Below are positions 16,368 to 25,640 of a stretch of 64,000 nucleotides of DNA, in pieces; position 1 is the stretch's first letter; each line of letters opens with the position of its first letter. This DNA comes from Streptomyces polyasparticus. Its GTDB lineage: Bacteria > Actinomycetota > Actinomycetes > Streptomycetales > Streptomycetaceae. The notes under the pieces were generated by a model that saw only the letters and a program-made list of their open reading frames with translations, did not search any database and was not told where the DNA came from. The stretch lies in assembly GCF_014493765.1 (NCBI RefSeq), contig NZ_JACTVJ010000014.1:1-64000 (forward strand), read 5' to 3'. A program made the translations under genes and the position numbers.

Positions 16368-18011
16368 CTACCCCTGCCCCCGAAGCTCCGTCTTCAGGAC
16401 CTTCCCGCTCGCGTTCCGCGGCAGCTCGCTCACGAACTCGACCTGTCGCGGGACCTTGTAGTTGGCCATCTCGCGCCGGGACCAGGCGATCAGATCGTCC
16501 GAGGTGAGCGTCGACCCGGGGCGCCGTACCGCGTACGCCTTGCCGACCTCGCCCAGGCGCGCATCCGGCACGCCGATCACCGCGACGTCCGCGATGTCCG
16601 GGTGCAGGCCGAGCAGTTGCTCGATCTCGGCCGGATACGCGTTGAACCCGCCGACGATGAACATGTCCTTGATCCGGTCGGTGATCCGCAGATTCCCGGC
16701 CTCGTCGAGCAGCCCCACGTCCCCCGTGCGCAGCCAGCCGTCCGCCGTGATGGCCTTCTTCGTCTCCTGGGGGTCCTCGAAGTACCCCCGCATCACGTTG
16801 TAGCCGCGGACCAGGACCTCCCCCGGTTTGCCCACGGGCAGCGGATCCCCGGCCGGGTTGACGATCCGCACCTCGGTGTCGGGTATCGCCCGCCCCGAGG
16901 TCGCCGAGATCGTCGCGGCCTCGTCGCCGCGCCGGCACATGGTGACGATCCCGCTGGCCTCCGAAAGGCCGTACGCCGTAAGGACGGTGGCGATCCCGAG
17001 CTCGGTCCGCAGCCGCTCGACGAGTTGCAGCGGGACCACCGCCGCGCCCGTGACGACGAGGCGGAGGGCCGACAGATCGTGCTTCGAGCGGGCCGGGTGG
17101 TCGAGCAGCGACTGGTGGAGGGTGGGCGGGCCGGGCAGCACCGAGATGCGTTCCGCGGCGATGTTCGCGAGCACCGTGTCCACGTTGAACACGGGCTGCG
17201 GGATCATCGTCGCGCCGCGCGTCAGACAGGCGATGATGCCCGCCTTGTAGCCGAAGGTGTGGAAGAACGGGTTCACGATCAGATAGCGGTCGCCCTCGCG
17301 CAGCCCGGCCAGCTCGCTCCACACGTCGTAGCAGCGCAGGGTCTGGGCGTGGGTGATGACCGCGCCCTTCGGGCGGCCCGTCGTGCCCGAGGTGAAGATG
17401 ATGTCCGAGGGCGAGGAGGGCTCGATCCCCTCCGCGCGCGCCGAGACCTCCGCCGCCGGGACCGCGTCCCCACCGGCCAGGAAGTCCTTCCACGTACGGA
17501 AGTTCTCCGGCGCATCGTCGGAGAGGACCACCACCTGCTCGAGGTGGGGCAGGGCGGGCAGCGGACCGGTGCCCGTGCCCTCCGCCGTGGCCCGCCGCAG
17601 CGAAGCCACGTACGAGGTGCCGAGGAAAGTGCCCGTGATGAAGAGCAGCTTGGCGCGCGAGCGGCCCAGGACGTACGCGGCTTCGCTGCCCTTGAAGCGG
17701 GTGTTCAACGGGACGAGCACCGCACCGGCGGACACCGCGCCGAGCGAAGAGACGATCCAGTCCAGGGAGTTGGGCGCCCAGACCGCCACCCGGTCACCGG
17801 GTTCGACCCCGCTCGCGATGCAGGCGGCGGCCGCGCGTTCCACGCGCTCGCCGAGTTCCGCGTAGGTGATCCGGGTGCGGCCGTCGACCACCGCCTCGAG
17901 GGACGCGTACTGCCGGGCCGCCGCGCGCACCAGGCCCGGCACGCTGCCCCACTCGAGGTCGCCGCGCATGACGTGCTCTTCGCCGCGTACAACCTGCTCG
18001 TTCCCGCGCAT
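16368..18011 (-). CDS. FadD3-like AMP-dependent acyl-CoA ligase
   Basis: 547-residue adenylate-forming ligase converting a carboxylic acid, ATP and CoA to the acyl-CoA. Core motifs are the P-loop TSGTTGRPKG, the YGLSEASG motif, GWLRTGD, and the C-terminal lysine in NASGKVLKTELRG. The sequence resembles actinobacterial FadD3-type ligases, of which the mycobacterial enzyme activates the steroid hydrindane-propanoate HIP. The ATG at 18011 has GGAGGG upstream; a start 42 bases downstream (17969) would also give a complete fold. Operator site 7 lies between it and the divergent thiolase-like operon. Confidence 0.85.
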   Translation of the reverse strand: MRGNEQVVRGEEHVMRGDLEWGSVPGLVRAAARQYASLEAVVDGRTRITYAELGERVERAAAACIASGVEPGDRVAVWAPNSLDWIVSSLGAVSAGAVLVPLNTRFKGSEAAYVLGRSRAKLLFITGTFLGTSYVASLRRATAEGTGTGPLPALPHLEQVVVLSDDAPENFRTWKDFLAGGDAVPAAEVSARAEGIEPSSPSDIIFTSGTTGRPKGAVITHAQTLRCYDVWSELAGLREGDRYLIVNPFFHTFGYKAGIIACLTRGATMIPQPVFNVDTVLANIAAERISVLPGPPTLHQSLLDHPARSKHDLSALRLVVTGAAVVPLQLVERLRTELGIATVLTAYGLSEASGIVTMCRRGDEAATISATSGRAIPDTEVRIVNPAGDPLPVGKPGEVLVRGYNVMRGYFEDPQETKKAITADGWLRTGDVGLLDEAGNLRITDRIKDMFIVGGFNAYPAEIEQLLGLHPDIADVAVIGVPDARLGEVGKAYAVRRPGSTLTSDDLIAWSRREMANYKVPRQVEFVSELPRNASGKVLKTELRGQG

Positions 18012-18034
18012 CGCAAGCCCTCCCACCGCAGTAG

Positions 18035-18049
18035 CTGACTATCCGTCAG
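18035..18049. promoter_or_regulatory. CTGACG-type operator, site 7
   Basis: CTGACTATCCGTCAG, one mismatch in the left arm. It is shared by the divergent FadD3-like ligase and the thiolase-like/OB/hydratase operon. Confidence 0.78.
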
Positions 18050-18109
18050 ATTAGCTGTAGCCTTCCCCGCTGTCAGCAGGGATGCAGGCGGTTGATCTCG
18101 GAGGTGGCC

Positions 18110-19264
18110 ATGGCCGCGGCGGCACTGAAGGACGCTACAGCGATAGTCGGGATCGGCCAGACCCCCTTCGCGAAACAACTACCCGAGTCCGAGAAGACGT
18201 TGGCCTGCCGCGCGATACTCGCCGCGCTCGCCGACGCGGGGATCGACCCGTCCGAGGTCGACGGCTTCGCCTCGTACACGATGGAGGAGACCGACGAGGT
18301 CGAGATAGCCAAGTCGATCGGCGCGGGCGATGTCACCTTCTTCTCGAAGGTGGGCTACGGCGGCGGCGGTTCCTGCGGCACGCTCGCCCATCTCGCCTCC
18401 GCGATCGCGACCGGGCAGGCCGGCGTCGGCGTCGCCTGGCGCTCGCGCAAGCGCGGCTCGGGACCGAGGCCCTGGAAGAACACGGCAGTTCAGCTCCCGA
18501 CGCCCGGCCAGTGGACCCGCCCGTACGGGCTCCTTCGGCCGGCCGACGAGATCGGCATGCTGACCCGGCGCTACATGCACGAGTACGGCGCGACCCGCGA
18601 CCACCTCTTCAACGTCGCCCTCGCCTGCCGCAACCGCGCCAACCAGAACCCGGCGGCGCAGATGTACGAGCGCCCCATGACCCGCGAGTCGTACATGACG
18701 GCCCGCTGGATCAGCGAGCCGCTCTGCCTCTTCGACAACTGCCTTGAAACGGACGGCGCGTTGGCTGCCGTGGTCGTCTCCGCCGAGCGGGCCCGCGACT
18801 GCCGCCAGAAGCCCGTCTACCTGCACTCGGTCGCCCAGGGACTGCCCGCACAGCACCACGGCATGGTCAACTACTGGAACGACGACCCGCTGTCCGGACC
18901 GGCGTGGACCGCGGCCCGACAGCTGTGGAAGCAGGCCGACTTCGGGCCCGAGGACGTCGACGTGGCCCAGATCTACGACGCGTTCACGCCGCTGATTCCC
19001 TTGTCGTTGGAGGGCTATGGGTTCTGCGGACGCGGCGAGGGCGGTGCGTTCACCGAGGGCGGCGCCCTGGAGATCGGCGGCCGCCTGCCCATCAACACCA
19101 GCGGCGGCGGGCTCTCCGAGGCGTACGTCCACGGCTTCAACCTGATCACCGAGGGCGTCAAGCAGCTGCGCGGCACCTCCACCGCCCAGGTCCCCGACGC
19201 GGCCACCTGCCTGGTGACCGCGGGCGAGGGCGTCCCCACGTCGGCCGTACTCCTGAGGAGCTGA
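18110..19264 (+). CDS. Thiolase-like lipid-transfer protein (Ltp2-type aldolase candidate), copy 1
   Basis: 384-residue thiolase-fold protein of the non-specific lipid-transfer/Ltp type. It begins AIVGIGQTPFAKQLPES and has IYDAFTPLIPLSLEGYGFCGRGEGG and LPINTSGGGLSEAY near the C-terminus. At the place of the thiolase nucleophile the sequence reads VGYGGGGSCG, so the usual Cys position appears to be Gly. This favours a retro-aldol lyase like Ltp2 over a thiolase. The ATG at 18110 follows GGAGG. A DUF35 Zn-ribbon protein follows four bases downstream, the partner that Ltp2-type aldolases require, and then an enoyl-CoA hydratase. Confidence 0.83.
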   Translation: MAAAALKDATAIVGIGQTPFAKQLPESEKTLACRAILAALADAGIDPSEVDGFASYTMEETDEVEIAKSIGAGDVTFFSKVGYGGGGSCGTLAHLASAIATGQAGVGVAWRSRKRGSGPRPWKNTAVQLPTPGQWTRPYGLLRPADEIGMLTRRYMHEYGATRDHLFNVALACRNRANQNPAAQMYERPMTRESYMTARWISEPLCLFDNCLETDGALAAVVVSAERARDCRQKPVYLHSVAQGLPAQHHGMVNYWNDDPLSGPAWTAARQLWKQADFGPEDVDVAQIYDAFTPLIPLSLEGYGFCGRGEGGAFTEGGALEIGGRLPINTSGGGLSEAYVHGFNLITEGVKQLRGTSTAQVPDAATCLVTAGEGVPTSAVLLRS

Positions 19265-19268
19265 TCCC

Positions 19269-19709
19269 ATGTCCGACACCCTGCTCACTCCGGTCGTCGA
19301 CGACGACGGCGCGCCCTTCTGGGAGTACACCGCGCAGGGCGAGCTGCGCATCCAGGCCTGCGCGAACCCGGACTGCGGCGAGCTCCGCTTCCCGCCGCGC
19401 CCCTGCTGCCCGCACTGCCAGTCCTTCGACAGCGAGTGGCGGCGCATGAGCGGCAAGGGCCGCATCTGGTCGTACGTCCTGCCGCACCCGCCGCTCCTCC
19501 CGGCCTACGCGGAGATGGCCCCGTACAACGCGATCGTCGTGGAACTCGCAGAGGCCCCGCGCATCCGCCTCGTCGGCAACCTCGTCACCGAGGCGGGCGC
19601 ACCACTGAACTCCGTCGATCCCTCCCGTCTGAAGATCGGGGCGCGGGTGCAGGTGGTGTTCGCCGAGATCGGCGACTTCACGCTGCCGCAGTGGGTCCTG
19701 GAGCGCTGA
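19269..19709 (+). CDS. Zn-ribbon/OB-fold (DUF35) acyl-CoA-associated protein, copy 1
   Basis: 146 residues. A four-cysteine rubredoxin-like zinc ribbon (CANPDCGELRFPPRPCCPHC, residues about 34-53) is followed by an OB fold beginning GKGRIWSYVLPHPPLLPAY. Proteins of this type (for example the C-terminal part of ChsH2) dock onto Ltp2-like thiolase-fold proteins, forming aldolase or hydratase-aldolase complexes in steroid side-chain degradation. It is tightly spaced in an operon between the thiolase-like protein and an enoyl-CoA hydratase, which supports the same arrangement here. Confidence 0.85.
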   Translation: MSDTLLTPVVDDDGAPFWEYTAQGELRIQACANPDCGELRFPPRPCCPHCQSFDSEWRRMSGKGRIWSYVLPHPPLLPAYAEMAPYNAIVVELAEAPRIRLVGNLVTEAGAPLNSVDPSRLKIGARVQVVFAEIGDFTLPQWVLER

Positions 19710-19713
19710 GCCG

Positions 19714-20484
19714 ATGTCCCTGCGCGTGGAGTGCGACAAGGAGACCAGGGTCGCGGTCGTGACGCTCGACCGACCCGAGAAGCACAATGCGATCGACCTG
19801 GCGACGGCCGGTGAACTGAGCGCGCTCTGGCGGCAGTTCAGGTTCGACGAGACCGTACGGGCGATCGTGATCACCGGCGCCGGCGAGAAGGCCTTCTGTA
19901 CGGGGATCGACCGGGACGTGGAGGTGCCGCAGCCGCCCTCGCCGTACGCGATCGACGAGCCGATGAGCGCGATCGGGCCCAAGGCCTGCGATCTGTGGAA
20001 GCCGGTGATCGCGGCGGTCAACGGGATGGCCTGCGGCGGGGCCTTCTATCTCCTCGGCGAGAGCGAGTTCATCGTCGCGGACGAACGGGCCACCTTCTTC
20101 GACCCGCATACGACCTACGGCATGGTCAGCGCGTACGAGGCCATCTACATGGCGCAGCGCATGCCCTTCGGCGAGGTCGCGCGGATGTCCCTGATGGGGA
20201 CGGCCGAGCGGATCTCCGCGCGGCGGGCGTACGAGACGGGCCTGGTCTCCGAGCTGACAGCGCCGGGCGAGGCGGTGGCCGCGGCCGTGGCAGCGGCCGA
20301 GGTCATCGCGTCGTATCCGCCCGTGGCCGTCGAGGGCACGGTCCGCGCGGTCTGGGCGGCCTCCGCCCCGGCCCGGGCGGCTGCGGTGGCGCAGGCCGGG
20401 CTGCTGATCGGGCCGGGGAATCTGCCGGCGGAGGAGCAGGCGGGACTGTTCGGAAAGCGGCAGCGGGGGTTCCGGCTGCGGTGA
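19714..20484 (+). CDS. Enoyl-CoA hydratase/isomerase family protein, copy 1
   Basis: 256-residue crotonase-fold protein. The substrate-binding motif is LDRPEKHNAIDL, the oxyanion-hole loop is AFCTGIDRDVE, and the second oxyanion motif is NGMACGGAFYLLGESEFIVA. The usual catalytic glutamates are not obvious (HTTYGMVSAYEA in the second region), so hydration is less certain than binding of an acyl-CoA; isomerase or lyase activity is possible. It is the last gene of the Ltp/OB operon, starting four bases after the OB-fold gene, and converges on the secreted-protein gene with only a three-base gap. Confidence 0.83.
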   Translation: MSLRVECDKETRVAVVTLDRPEKHNAIDLATAGELSALWRQFRFDETVRAIVITGAGEKAFCTGIDRDVEVPQPPSPYAIDEPMSAIGPKACDLWKPVIAAVNGMACGGAFYLLGESEFIVADERATFFDPHTTYGMVSAYEAIYMAQRMPFGEVARMSLMGTAERISARRAYETGLVSELTAPGEAVAAAVAAAEVIASYPPVAVEGTVRAVWAASAPARAAAVAQAGLLIGPGNLPAEEQAGLFGKRQRGFRLR

Positions 20485-20487
20485 CCC

Positions 20488-21012
20488 TCAGACCCTGGTG
20501 CGCTCCTTCACCGTGAGCGCGCACGTCGCACCCTTGGTGTCCGGCGCCGGATGCTGCTGCATCGTGACGCCTCCGTCCTGCGTGGTCTTCGGGGCCACGG
20601 AGTCGAACCCCTCATAGGCGCTGTACAGGACCCGGCCGTCCTGACCGGTGACCTCGACGCCGTACCAGTAGGAGTACGTCGCGCTCGGGCTGTCGTTGGC
20701 CGCGCGCACCCGCACCACCGCCTGCCCCTTGGTGAGCTTGCAGGACACGATGCTCAGATCGTCGCCGGCGGGCTTGCTGCCCTGCCCGCTCGTCGTACTG
20801 CCGCCCGTGGTCGTGGTGCCGTCGGTCGTCGCGCCGCTCGTGCCGGAGTCGCCGCTGTCGCCGCTGTCGTCGGATTTGCCGACGCTTCTGGAGTCGGCGG
20901 ACCCCGAGGAATTGTTGTCGTCGCAGCCGCCGCCGCTGGAGTGGCGTGCGCCGGTGAGGGCGATCAGCGCGACTGTCACGACGGCGACGGCGCGGACATG
21001 GCGGATCTTCAT
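20488..21012 (-). CDS. Secreted or cell-wall-associated hypothetical protein
   Basis: 174 residues. The N-terminal MKIRHVRAVAVVTVALIALTGA is a signal peptide. Then follows a Ser/Gly/Asp/Thr-rich linker (about residues 25-85) and a small beta-rich domain starting LSIVSCKLTKGQAVVRVRA with two cysteines, ending TCALTVKERTRV. It resembles extracellular immunoglobulin-like FxLYD-type domains. The Cys near residue 30 (SSGGGC) is not in a canonical lipobox, so lipidation is doubtful. The ATG at 21012 is the only one immediately before the signal peptide. No operator nearby. Confidence 0.75.
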   Translation of the reverse strand: MKIRHVRAVAVVTVALIALTGARHSSGGGCDDNNSSGSADSRSVGKSDDSGDSGDSGTSGATTDGTTTTGGSTTSGQGSKPAGDDLSIVSCKLTKGQAVVRVRAANDSPSATYSYWYGVEVTGQDGRVLYSAYEGFDSVAPKTTQDGGVTMQQHPAPDTKGATCALTVKERTRV

Positions 21013-21189
21013 GGCTGACAGGGCCCCCGAGGTGTGCAGCGAGCGCCGCGCTCCCCGGCACGGCCGCGCGCCACAGTAACAGCGCCTCCGGGGCGCCCCT
21101 GAGGCGGCTGTGCCCGGTGGTGGGACCCGGTCGTGCGGCGTAGCGTCGGGAGGGAGAGCGCCGCATTTGCCGGGTTTGGGAGGTAACCG

Positions 21190-21894
21190 ATGAAGCGTCT
21201 CCGCAACGTTCTCGGATCGCTCCTCGCTCTCATCGGAGCGGCGGCCGTCGTCTGGAGCCCCTTCCGTGCCTGGTACGACGGCCGTCTCGGCCGCGATTAC
21301 CGCATCGACGAGCTGTTCTCGGCGGACGGTGTCACGGACGACAAGGCGCAACTGTTCGGCTCGCTGTTCCTGCCGTTCCTGTTCGTCGCGGTGGTGACGC
21401 TGTGCGGCGTGGCGCTGCGCTCCCGGCTGATGCTCGCGGTCGCGGGCATCGTGGCGATGGGCTTCGCGATCCTGTGGATGGTCCGGCTGGGCCAGGCCGA
21501 GGGCTCCCTCACCGTGGACGGCGACGGGAACGGTCTCGACATGGGGGCGGCGAACGCGCTCGTGGGCGGGGCGATGATCCTGCTGGGCTCGCTGGTCATG
21601 TCGGGCCGCTCCCGGCGGGTCCGTCCGACGCCGGAGCCGGCGCCCGCCTCTACGGTGCCGACTCTGGACGATCCGTCCTCGTTCGACGCGTTCGGGGATC
21701 GGCCGTCGTCCGGTGCATACGGGGACCGGCCGTCGTCCGATGCGTACGGGGACCAGCCGTCCTCGGCGCCGCCCGCGGAGGGCCCGCCGCCGTGGCAGTC
21801 GGATCCGGCGCCCCAAGCGGACGTTCCGCCCGCGGACCAGGGCGACAGCCCGCCGCCCCCGGCCTGGCACAAGCCTCCGGGCCAAGGGTCCTGA
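21190..21894 (+). CDS. Integral membrane protein with disordered C-terminal tail
   Basis: 234 residues. Hydrophobic segments at about 8-25, 57-78, 80-102 and 118-138 suggest four membrane spans. After the last span a cytoplasmic tail of about 90 residues is rich in Pro, Asp and Ser and holds three GDRPSS/GDQPSS repeats with A-Y-G in front. ATG 21190 follows GGGAGG. It is monocistronic, with a dispersed palindromic element downstream. No family function recognised. Confidence 0.75.
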   Translation: MKRLRNVLGSLLALIGAAAVVWSPFRAWYDGRLGRDYRIDELFSADGVTDDKAQLFGSLFLPFLFVAVVTLCGVALRSRLMLAVAGIVAMGFAILWMVRLGQAEGSLTVDGDGNGLDMGAANALVGGAMILLGSLVMSGRSRRVRPTPEPAPASTVPTLDDPSSFDAFGDRPSSGAYGDRPSSDAYGDQPSSAPPAEGPPPWQSDPAPQADVPPADQGDSPPPPAWHKPPGQGS

Positions 21895-21902
21895 TCCCAG
21901 CC

Positions 21903-22045
21903 CCTGCGGCGTTTGAGCAGATCCGAGCGGAGCTCGGATGCGGGGGTCCGGGGGCGGAGCCCCCGGTTTCGGGAAGGGGCGGGGCGGGGAGAAAAGCCCG
22001 CCGCAGCCGCACCCGACCCGCACCCGAGAAGCAGCCGCCGCACCC
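21903..22045. repeat. Dispersed Streptomyces palindromic intergenic element
   Basis: Contains GCGGCGTTTGAG, CCGAGCGGAGCTCGG, the core CCGGGGGCGGAGCCCCCGG and a TTTCGGGAAGGGGCGGGG tail. The same succession occurs at 54.6-54.7 kb (same orientation) and 29.7 kb (reverse). It lies between convergent genes and may also terminate transcription. Confidence 0.7.
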
Positions 22046-22056
22046 GAGGACCTAGC

Positions 22057-24396
22057 TCACCGAGACGTCCCCGTCCCCTTCACCGCATCCAGCGCATACA
22101 CGCAGCGATCCTTGCTGCACGCGTACACCACACCCGCCTGCGCGACTGGCGCCCCCGTGATCTCCCCACCCGTGGCCAGCTTCCAGCGGAGCTGGCCGCC
22201 CGCCGCGTCGAGGGTGTAGAGGCAGTGGTCGGCCGAGCCGAAGTGGAGGCGGCCCTCGGCCGCGACCGGGGAGCCGATGACCTCGCCGCCCGCCTGGAAG
22301 CGCCACTTGGGCGTGCCCGTGACGGCGTCGAGGGTGTAGAGGCCGTTGCCGGCGCCCACGTGCACATGGCCGGAGGCGACGAGCACCGGGTCGATCGACG
22401 ACCGGGACTCCGTGGCGATCCGCCAGCGGTCGCGGCCGTCCTTGGCGTCCAGGGCGTACACCGTGCCCAGGTAGTCCGCGAGGTAGACCCCGCCGCCGGT
22501 GACCGCCGCACCCGGCGCGTACGCGGGCGGCGACAGGAACACCGCGGGAGCCTCGAAGTGCCACCTGACCTGGCCGGACGTGATGTCGATGGCGAGCACG
22601 CGGGTGCCGGCCGCGATGTACACCGCGCCGTCCGACGCGGGCGTCAGACGGACCGGGACGCCGCCGCAGGAGGCCGCGTCGCCGATCGGGTACGACCAGC
22701 GCTCGACGCCCGTACGGGCCTCCACGGCCAGCAGCCGCGCGTCCTTCCACAGGAACACCGTGCCCTCGTGGACGAGGGGCCCGGCCTCCGGTGTCTCGAA
22801 GTCGGTCTGCGTGCCGGTGATCTCCCAGAGCTTCTCGCCGTTCGCGGCCTCGTACCCGTGGACGGTCCCGCCGCGCAGCCCCGCGACGACCGTGCCGCGG
22901 TCGGCCTTGAGCGCGTACACCCAGGCGTCCGTGGGGAAGCGCCACAGGTCCGTGCCGTCGGCCGCGTCGAGCGCGAAGAGCGTGGGCCCGTCGGAGGCGT
23001 GGATACGGCCGTCGGTGATCGTCATCGACCAGGCCACGTCACGGGTCTTGAACTGCCGCCGCCCGGTGGCCACATCGAGCGCGTGCACCTCGAAGGACGT
23101 GACGTACACCCGGTCGCCGACGACATGCGGCGTGCCCCAGACGTCGTTCGACATCCGGAAGCGCCACGGCCGCCAGGCCGCAGGTTCGACAGGCGGCACA
23201 GGAGCGGCGGGCTCCGCGCCGTTGACCGCCGCCGACCGCGACCAGGACGCCGCGAGCGCCGCCTCGGGCGCGCCCACGCGCTTGTCCGCCTCGCGCCGCG
23301 CGTCGGCCACCCGGGGCCCGGGCCCGATCGGCACCGGCGCACCCGGCAGCCGCACGGGCGAGGGGTCGGGCTCGGGCCCGCGGCGCCAGGCCTCGTCCCA
23401 GTCGTCACCCCGCGCCGGCGCGGGACGCGGTGGCTGCGAGGGCTGCGGCGGTACGCCACGGCCGCCGCTGCGTCCGGAAGCGGGCGTCCGCACCGGCGGG
23501 CGTCCGCCGCGGCGGGCCTCGATCAGCGCGGTGGCACGATCGGGCAGCCAGGCCGATGCCGTACCGGAGTCGTCCGAGCCGGACGCGAACAGATGCGGGG
23601 CGAGCTGGGCCTGGAGGTCGGCGGGGCTGGGCCGCATCGCCGCTTCCATGTGCATGCAGTCCAGGATCAGCGGCCGCAGCTCCTCGGGGAGCCCGTCGAG
23701 GTCCGGGCCCTCGCGCAGCAGCATGAAGACCGTCTCGACCGGGTTCGCACCGTGGAAGGGTGCATGCCCGGTCGCGGCGAACACGAGGGTCGAGCCGAGC
23801 GAGAAGACATCGCTCGCGCCGGTGACGGACCGCGAGTCCTTGGCCTGCTCCGGCGACATGTAGGCGGGCGTGCCGACGGCGACGTTCGTCATCGTCAGGC
23901 GGGTGTTGGAGACACCGGAGGCGATACCGAAGTCGATGACGCGGGGGCCGTCCTCGACGACGAGCACATTGGACGGCTTCAGGTCGCGGTGCACGAGGCC
24001 CGCGCCGTGGATGGACTGCAGCGCCTCGGCGATCCCGGCGGCGAGCCACCGTACGGCCTGGGCGGGCAGCGGTCCGCACTCGTTCACTATCTCTTCGAGC
24101 GAGGGCGCGGGCACATAGGCGGTGGCGAGCCACGGCACGGCGGCGCGCGGGTCGGCGTCCACGACGGCCGCGGTGTAGAACCCGGAGACCGCACGGGCCG
24201 CCTCCACTTCGCGGGTGAAGCGGACACGGAAGAGCTGGTCCTCGGCGAGCTCGGTCCTGACCGTCTTGATCGCCACGCGCCGGCCGGAGGCCGAGCGTGC
24301 GAGATAGACCAGACCCATGCCGCCGGCACCGAGCCGGCCGAGCACCTCGAACGGCCCGATCCGGCGCGGATCGTGCTGCGTCAGCTGCTCCACCAC
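22057..24396 (-). CDS. afsK: AfsK-type membrane-associated Ser/Thr protein kinase with PQQ-like propeller
   Basis: About 779 residues. The N-terminal kinase domain (about 10-275) contains the glycine loop [14 protein letters not shown], the catalytic [11 protein letters not shown], and [11 protein letters not shown] Pro/Arg-rich linker (about 285-390) follows, then a C-terminal PQQ-type beta propeller with repeated LYTLDA and VYALDA strands. The beginning [19 protein letters not shown] and the kinase domain closely match AfsK of S. coelicolor, which phosphorylates AfsR. The GTG at 24396 is chosen by that match; GGGGAGG is upstream. Here afsK is separated from afsR by about 9 kb of other genes. 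Confidence 0.88.
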   Translation of the reverse strand: MVEQLTQHDPRRIGPFEVLGRLGAGGMGLVYLARSASGRRVAIKTVRTELAEDQLFRVRFTREVEAARAVSGFYTAAVVDADPRAAVPWLATAYVPAPSLEEIVNECGPLPAQAVRWLAAGIAEALQSIHGAGLVHRDLKPSNVLVVEDGPRVIDFGIASGVSNTRLTMTNVAVGTPAYMSPEQAKDSRSVTGASDVFSLGSTLVFAATGHAPFHGANPVETVFMLLREGPDLDGLPEELRPLILDCMHMEAAMRPSPADLQAQLAPHLFASGSDDSGTASAWLPDRATALIEARRGGRPPVRTPASGRSGGRGVPPQPSQPPRPAPARGDDWDEAWRRGPEPDPSPVRLPGAPVPIGPGPRVADARREADKRVGAPEAALAASWSRSAAVNGAEPAAPVPPVEPAAWRPWRFRMSNDVWGTPHVVGDRVYVTSFEVHALDVATGRRQFKTRDVAWSMTITDGRIHASDGPTLFALDAADGTDLWRFPTDAWVYALKADRGTVVAGLRGGTVHGYEAANGEKLWEITGTQTDFETPEAGPLVHEGTVFLWKDARLLAVEARTGVERWSYPIGDAASCGGVPVRLTPASDGAVYIAAGTRVLAIDITSGQVRWHFEAPAVFLSPPAYAPGAAVTGGGVYLADYLGTVYALDAKDGRDRWRIATESRSSIDPVLVASGHVHVGAGNGLYTLDAVTGTPKWRFQAGGEVIGSPVAAEGRLHFGSADHCLYTLDAAGGQLRWKLATGGEITGAPVAQAGVVYACSKDRCVYALDAVKGTGTSR

Positions 24397-24594
24397 TTGC
24401 CTGCCACCTCCCCGTAACTGACCGTGGGACACCACCGAGCCGACGGACTCGTGCCCATCGTCAGCGTCTCACCACCGAGCCGCCCTGGCGGCACGCACCC
24501 TGATTCTTCCTGGCGCGAGCGGCGGTGGCGAACCCGGGGCCCGATCGGGATGTCTCACCTCATTACGGGATGAACCGCAGCAAACCGGAGAGGG

Positions 24595-25386
24595 TCAGTC
24601 CGCGTGATCCTGCAGGACGGCGAAGACCGCGCCCTGATTGTCCACGAGCGTCGCGATACGTCCGTACGGAATGTCGACGGGTGGGCTCTGCACCCGGCCG
24701 CCGAGCCTGCGGGTGACACGGGCGGCCTCGTCGCAGTCGTCGACAGTGAAGTAGACGAGGAAGTGCGCGGGCAGCTCCGCCGGCAGGTCCTCGCCCATCA
24801 GCTCGCGCCCGCCGACGGCCGTGTCGGGCCCGGCCGCGCTGCCGGCGGGCGACCAGGTGCGGAAGCCGTCGATCACGCCGTCCAGATCGAAGCCCTCGAA
24901 CCCGAAGACCGTCTCGTAGAAGGCGTCGGCCCGGGCGGCGTCGCGCACCTTCACCTCGGTCCAGCAGAAGGAGTCCGGCTCCCCGGACTTCTCGAAGCCC
25001 TCGTGCGTACCGCCCTGCCAGAGCCCGAAGACCGCGCCCTCGGGATCGGCCGCGAGCGCCATCGTGCCGAAGGGCCCGACCGGCATCGGCTCCATCACCA
25101 GCTGCCCGCCCGCGTCCTTGATCCGCCGCGCGGTCGCGGGGGCGTCGGGGGTCGCGAAGTAGACGTTCCAGACCGTGGGCATCCGCCCGTCCTGCTTGGG
25201 TGCGAGCGCGGCGACGGCCTTGCCCTCCTTGTACGCCTGCGCATAGTGCCCGTACTCGGGCCCGGCGCCCTCGTCGAAGGTCCAGCCGAAGAGCTCCCCG
25301 TAGAACCGCTTGCCGGCCTCGACATCGGGCAGCAGTGCATCCGCCCAGCACGGCACACCCTCGGTATACGCGGCCACGACTCGCAC
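24595..25386 (-). CDS. Two-domain VOC-superfamily protein
   Basis: 263 residues forming two tandem vicinal-oxygen-chelate domains. The first begins VPCWADALLPDVEAGKRFYGELFGW and the second begins DSFCWTEVKVRDAARADAFYE, each ending with a GAVF-type strand. Proteins of this type are often annotated as hydroxylases or glyoxalases without evidence. It lies directly upstream of afsK on the same strand, separated by about 200 bases. From memory, the S. coelicolor AfsK inhibitor KbpA (about 250 residues) is encoded next to afsK, so this could be its counterpart, but I cannot confirm that from sequence. Confidence 0.8.
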   Translation of the reverse strand: MRVVAAYTEGVPCWADALLPDVEAGKRFYGELFGWTFDEGAGPEYGHYAQAYKEGKAVAALAPKQDGRMPTVWNVYFATPDAPATARRIKDAGGQLVMEPMPVGPFGTMALAADPEGAVFGLWQGGTHEGFEKSGEPDSFCWTEVKVRDAARADAFYETVFGFEGFDLDGVIDGFRTWSPAGSAAGPDTAVGGRELMGEDLPAELPAHFLVYFTVDDCDEAARVTRRLGGRVQSPPVDIPYGRIATLVDNQGAVFAVLQDHAD

Positions 25387-25640
25387 CTCCTGGAGTCACG
25401 GGCCCCTGTGGCACCCGTCACAGCCAAGCTAGTCCCGTACCCGGCGTACCGCAGGAAAACGAATCGAACACTTGGTCAATTCCGTACCGGAAGCCATCGG
25501 AACGCCCCGGCCGCAGCTCTCCCATATACCCCGAGTCCGCCTAACTCCCCCGTATCCCCCCCGACTCCCCCCGACCTCGTATCGTCCCCATTTGCAGTCG
25601 GCCGAATCGCGCCCCGATCACCCCTCGGTAAGCTGACGGC

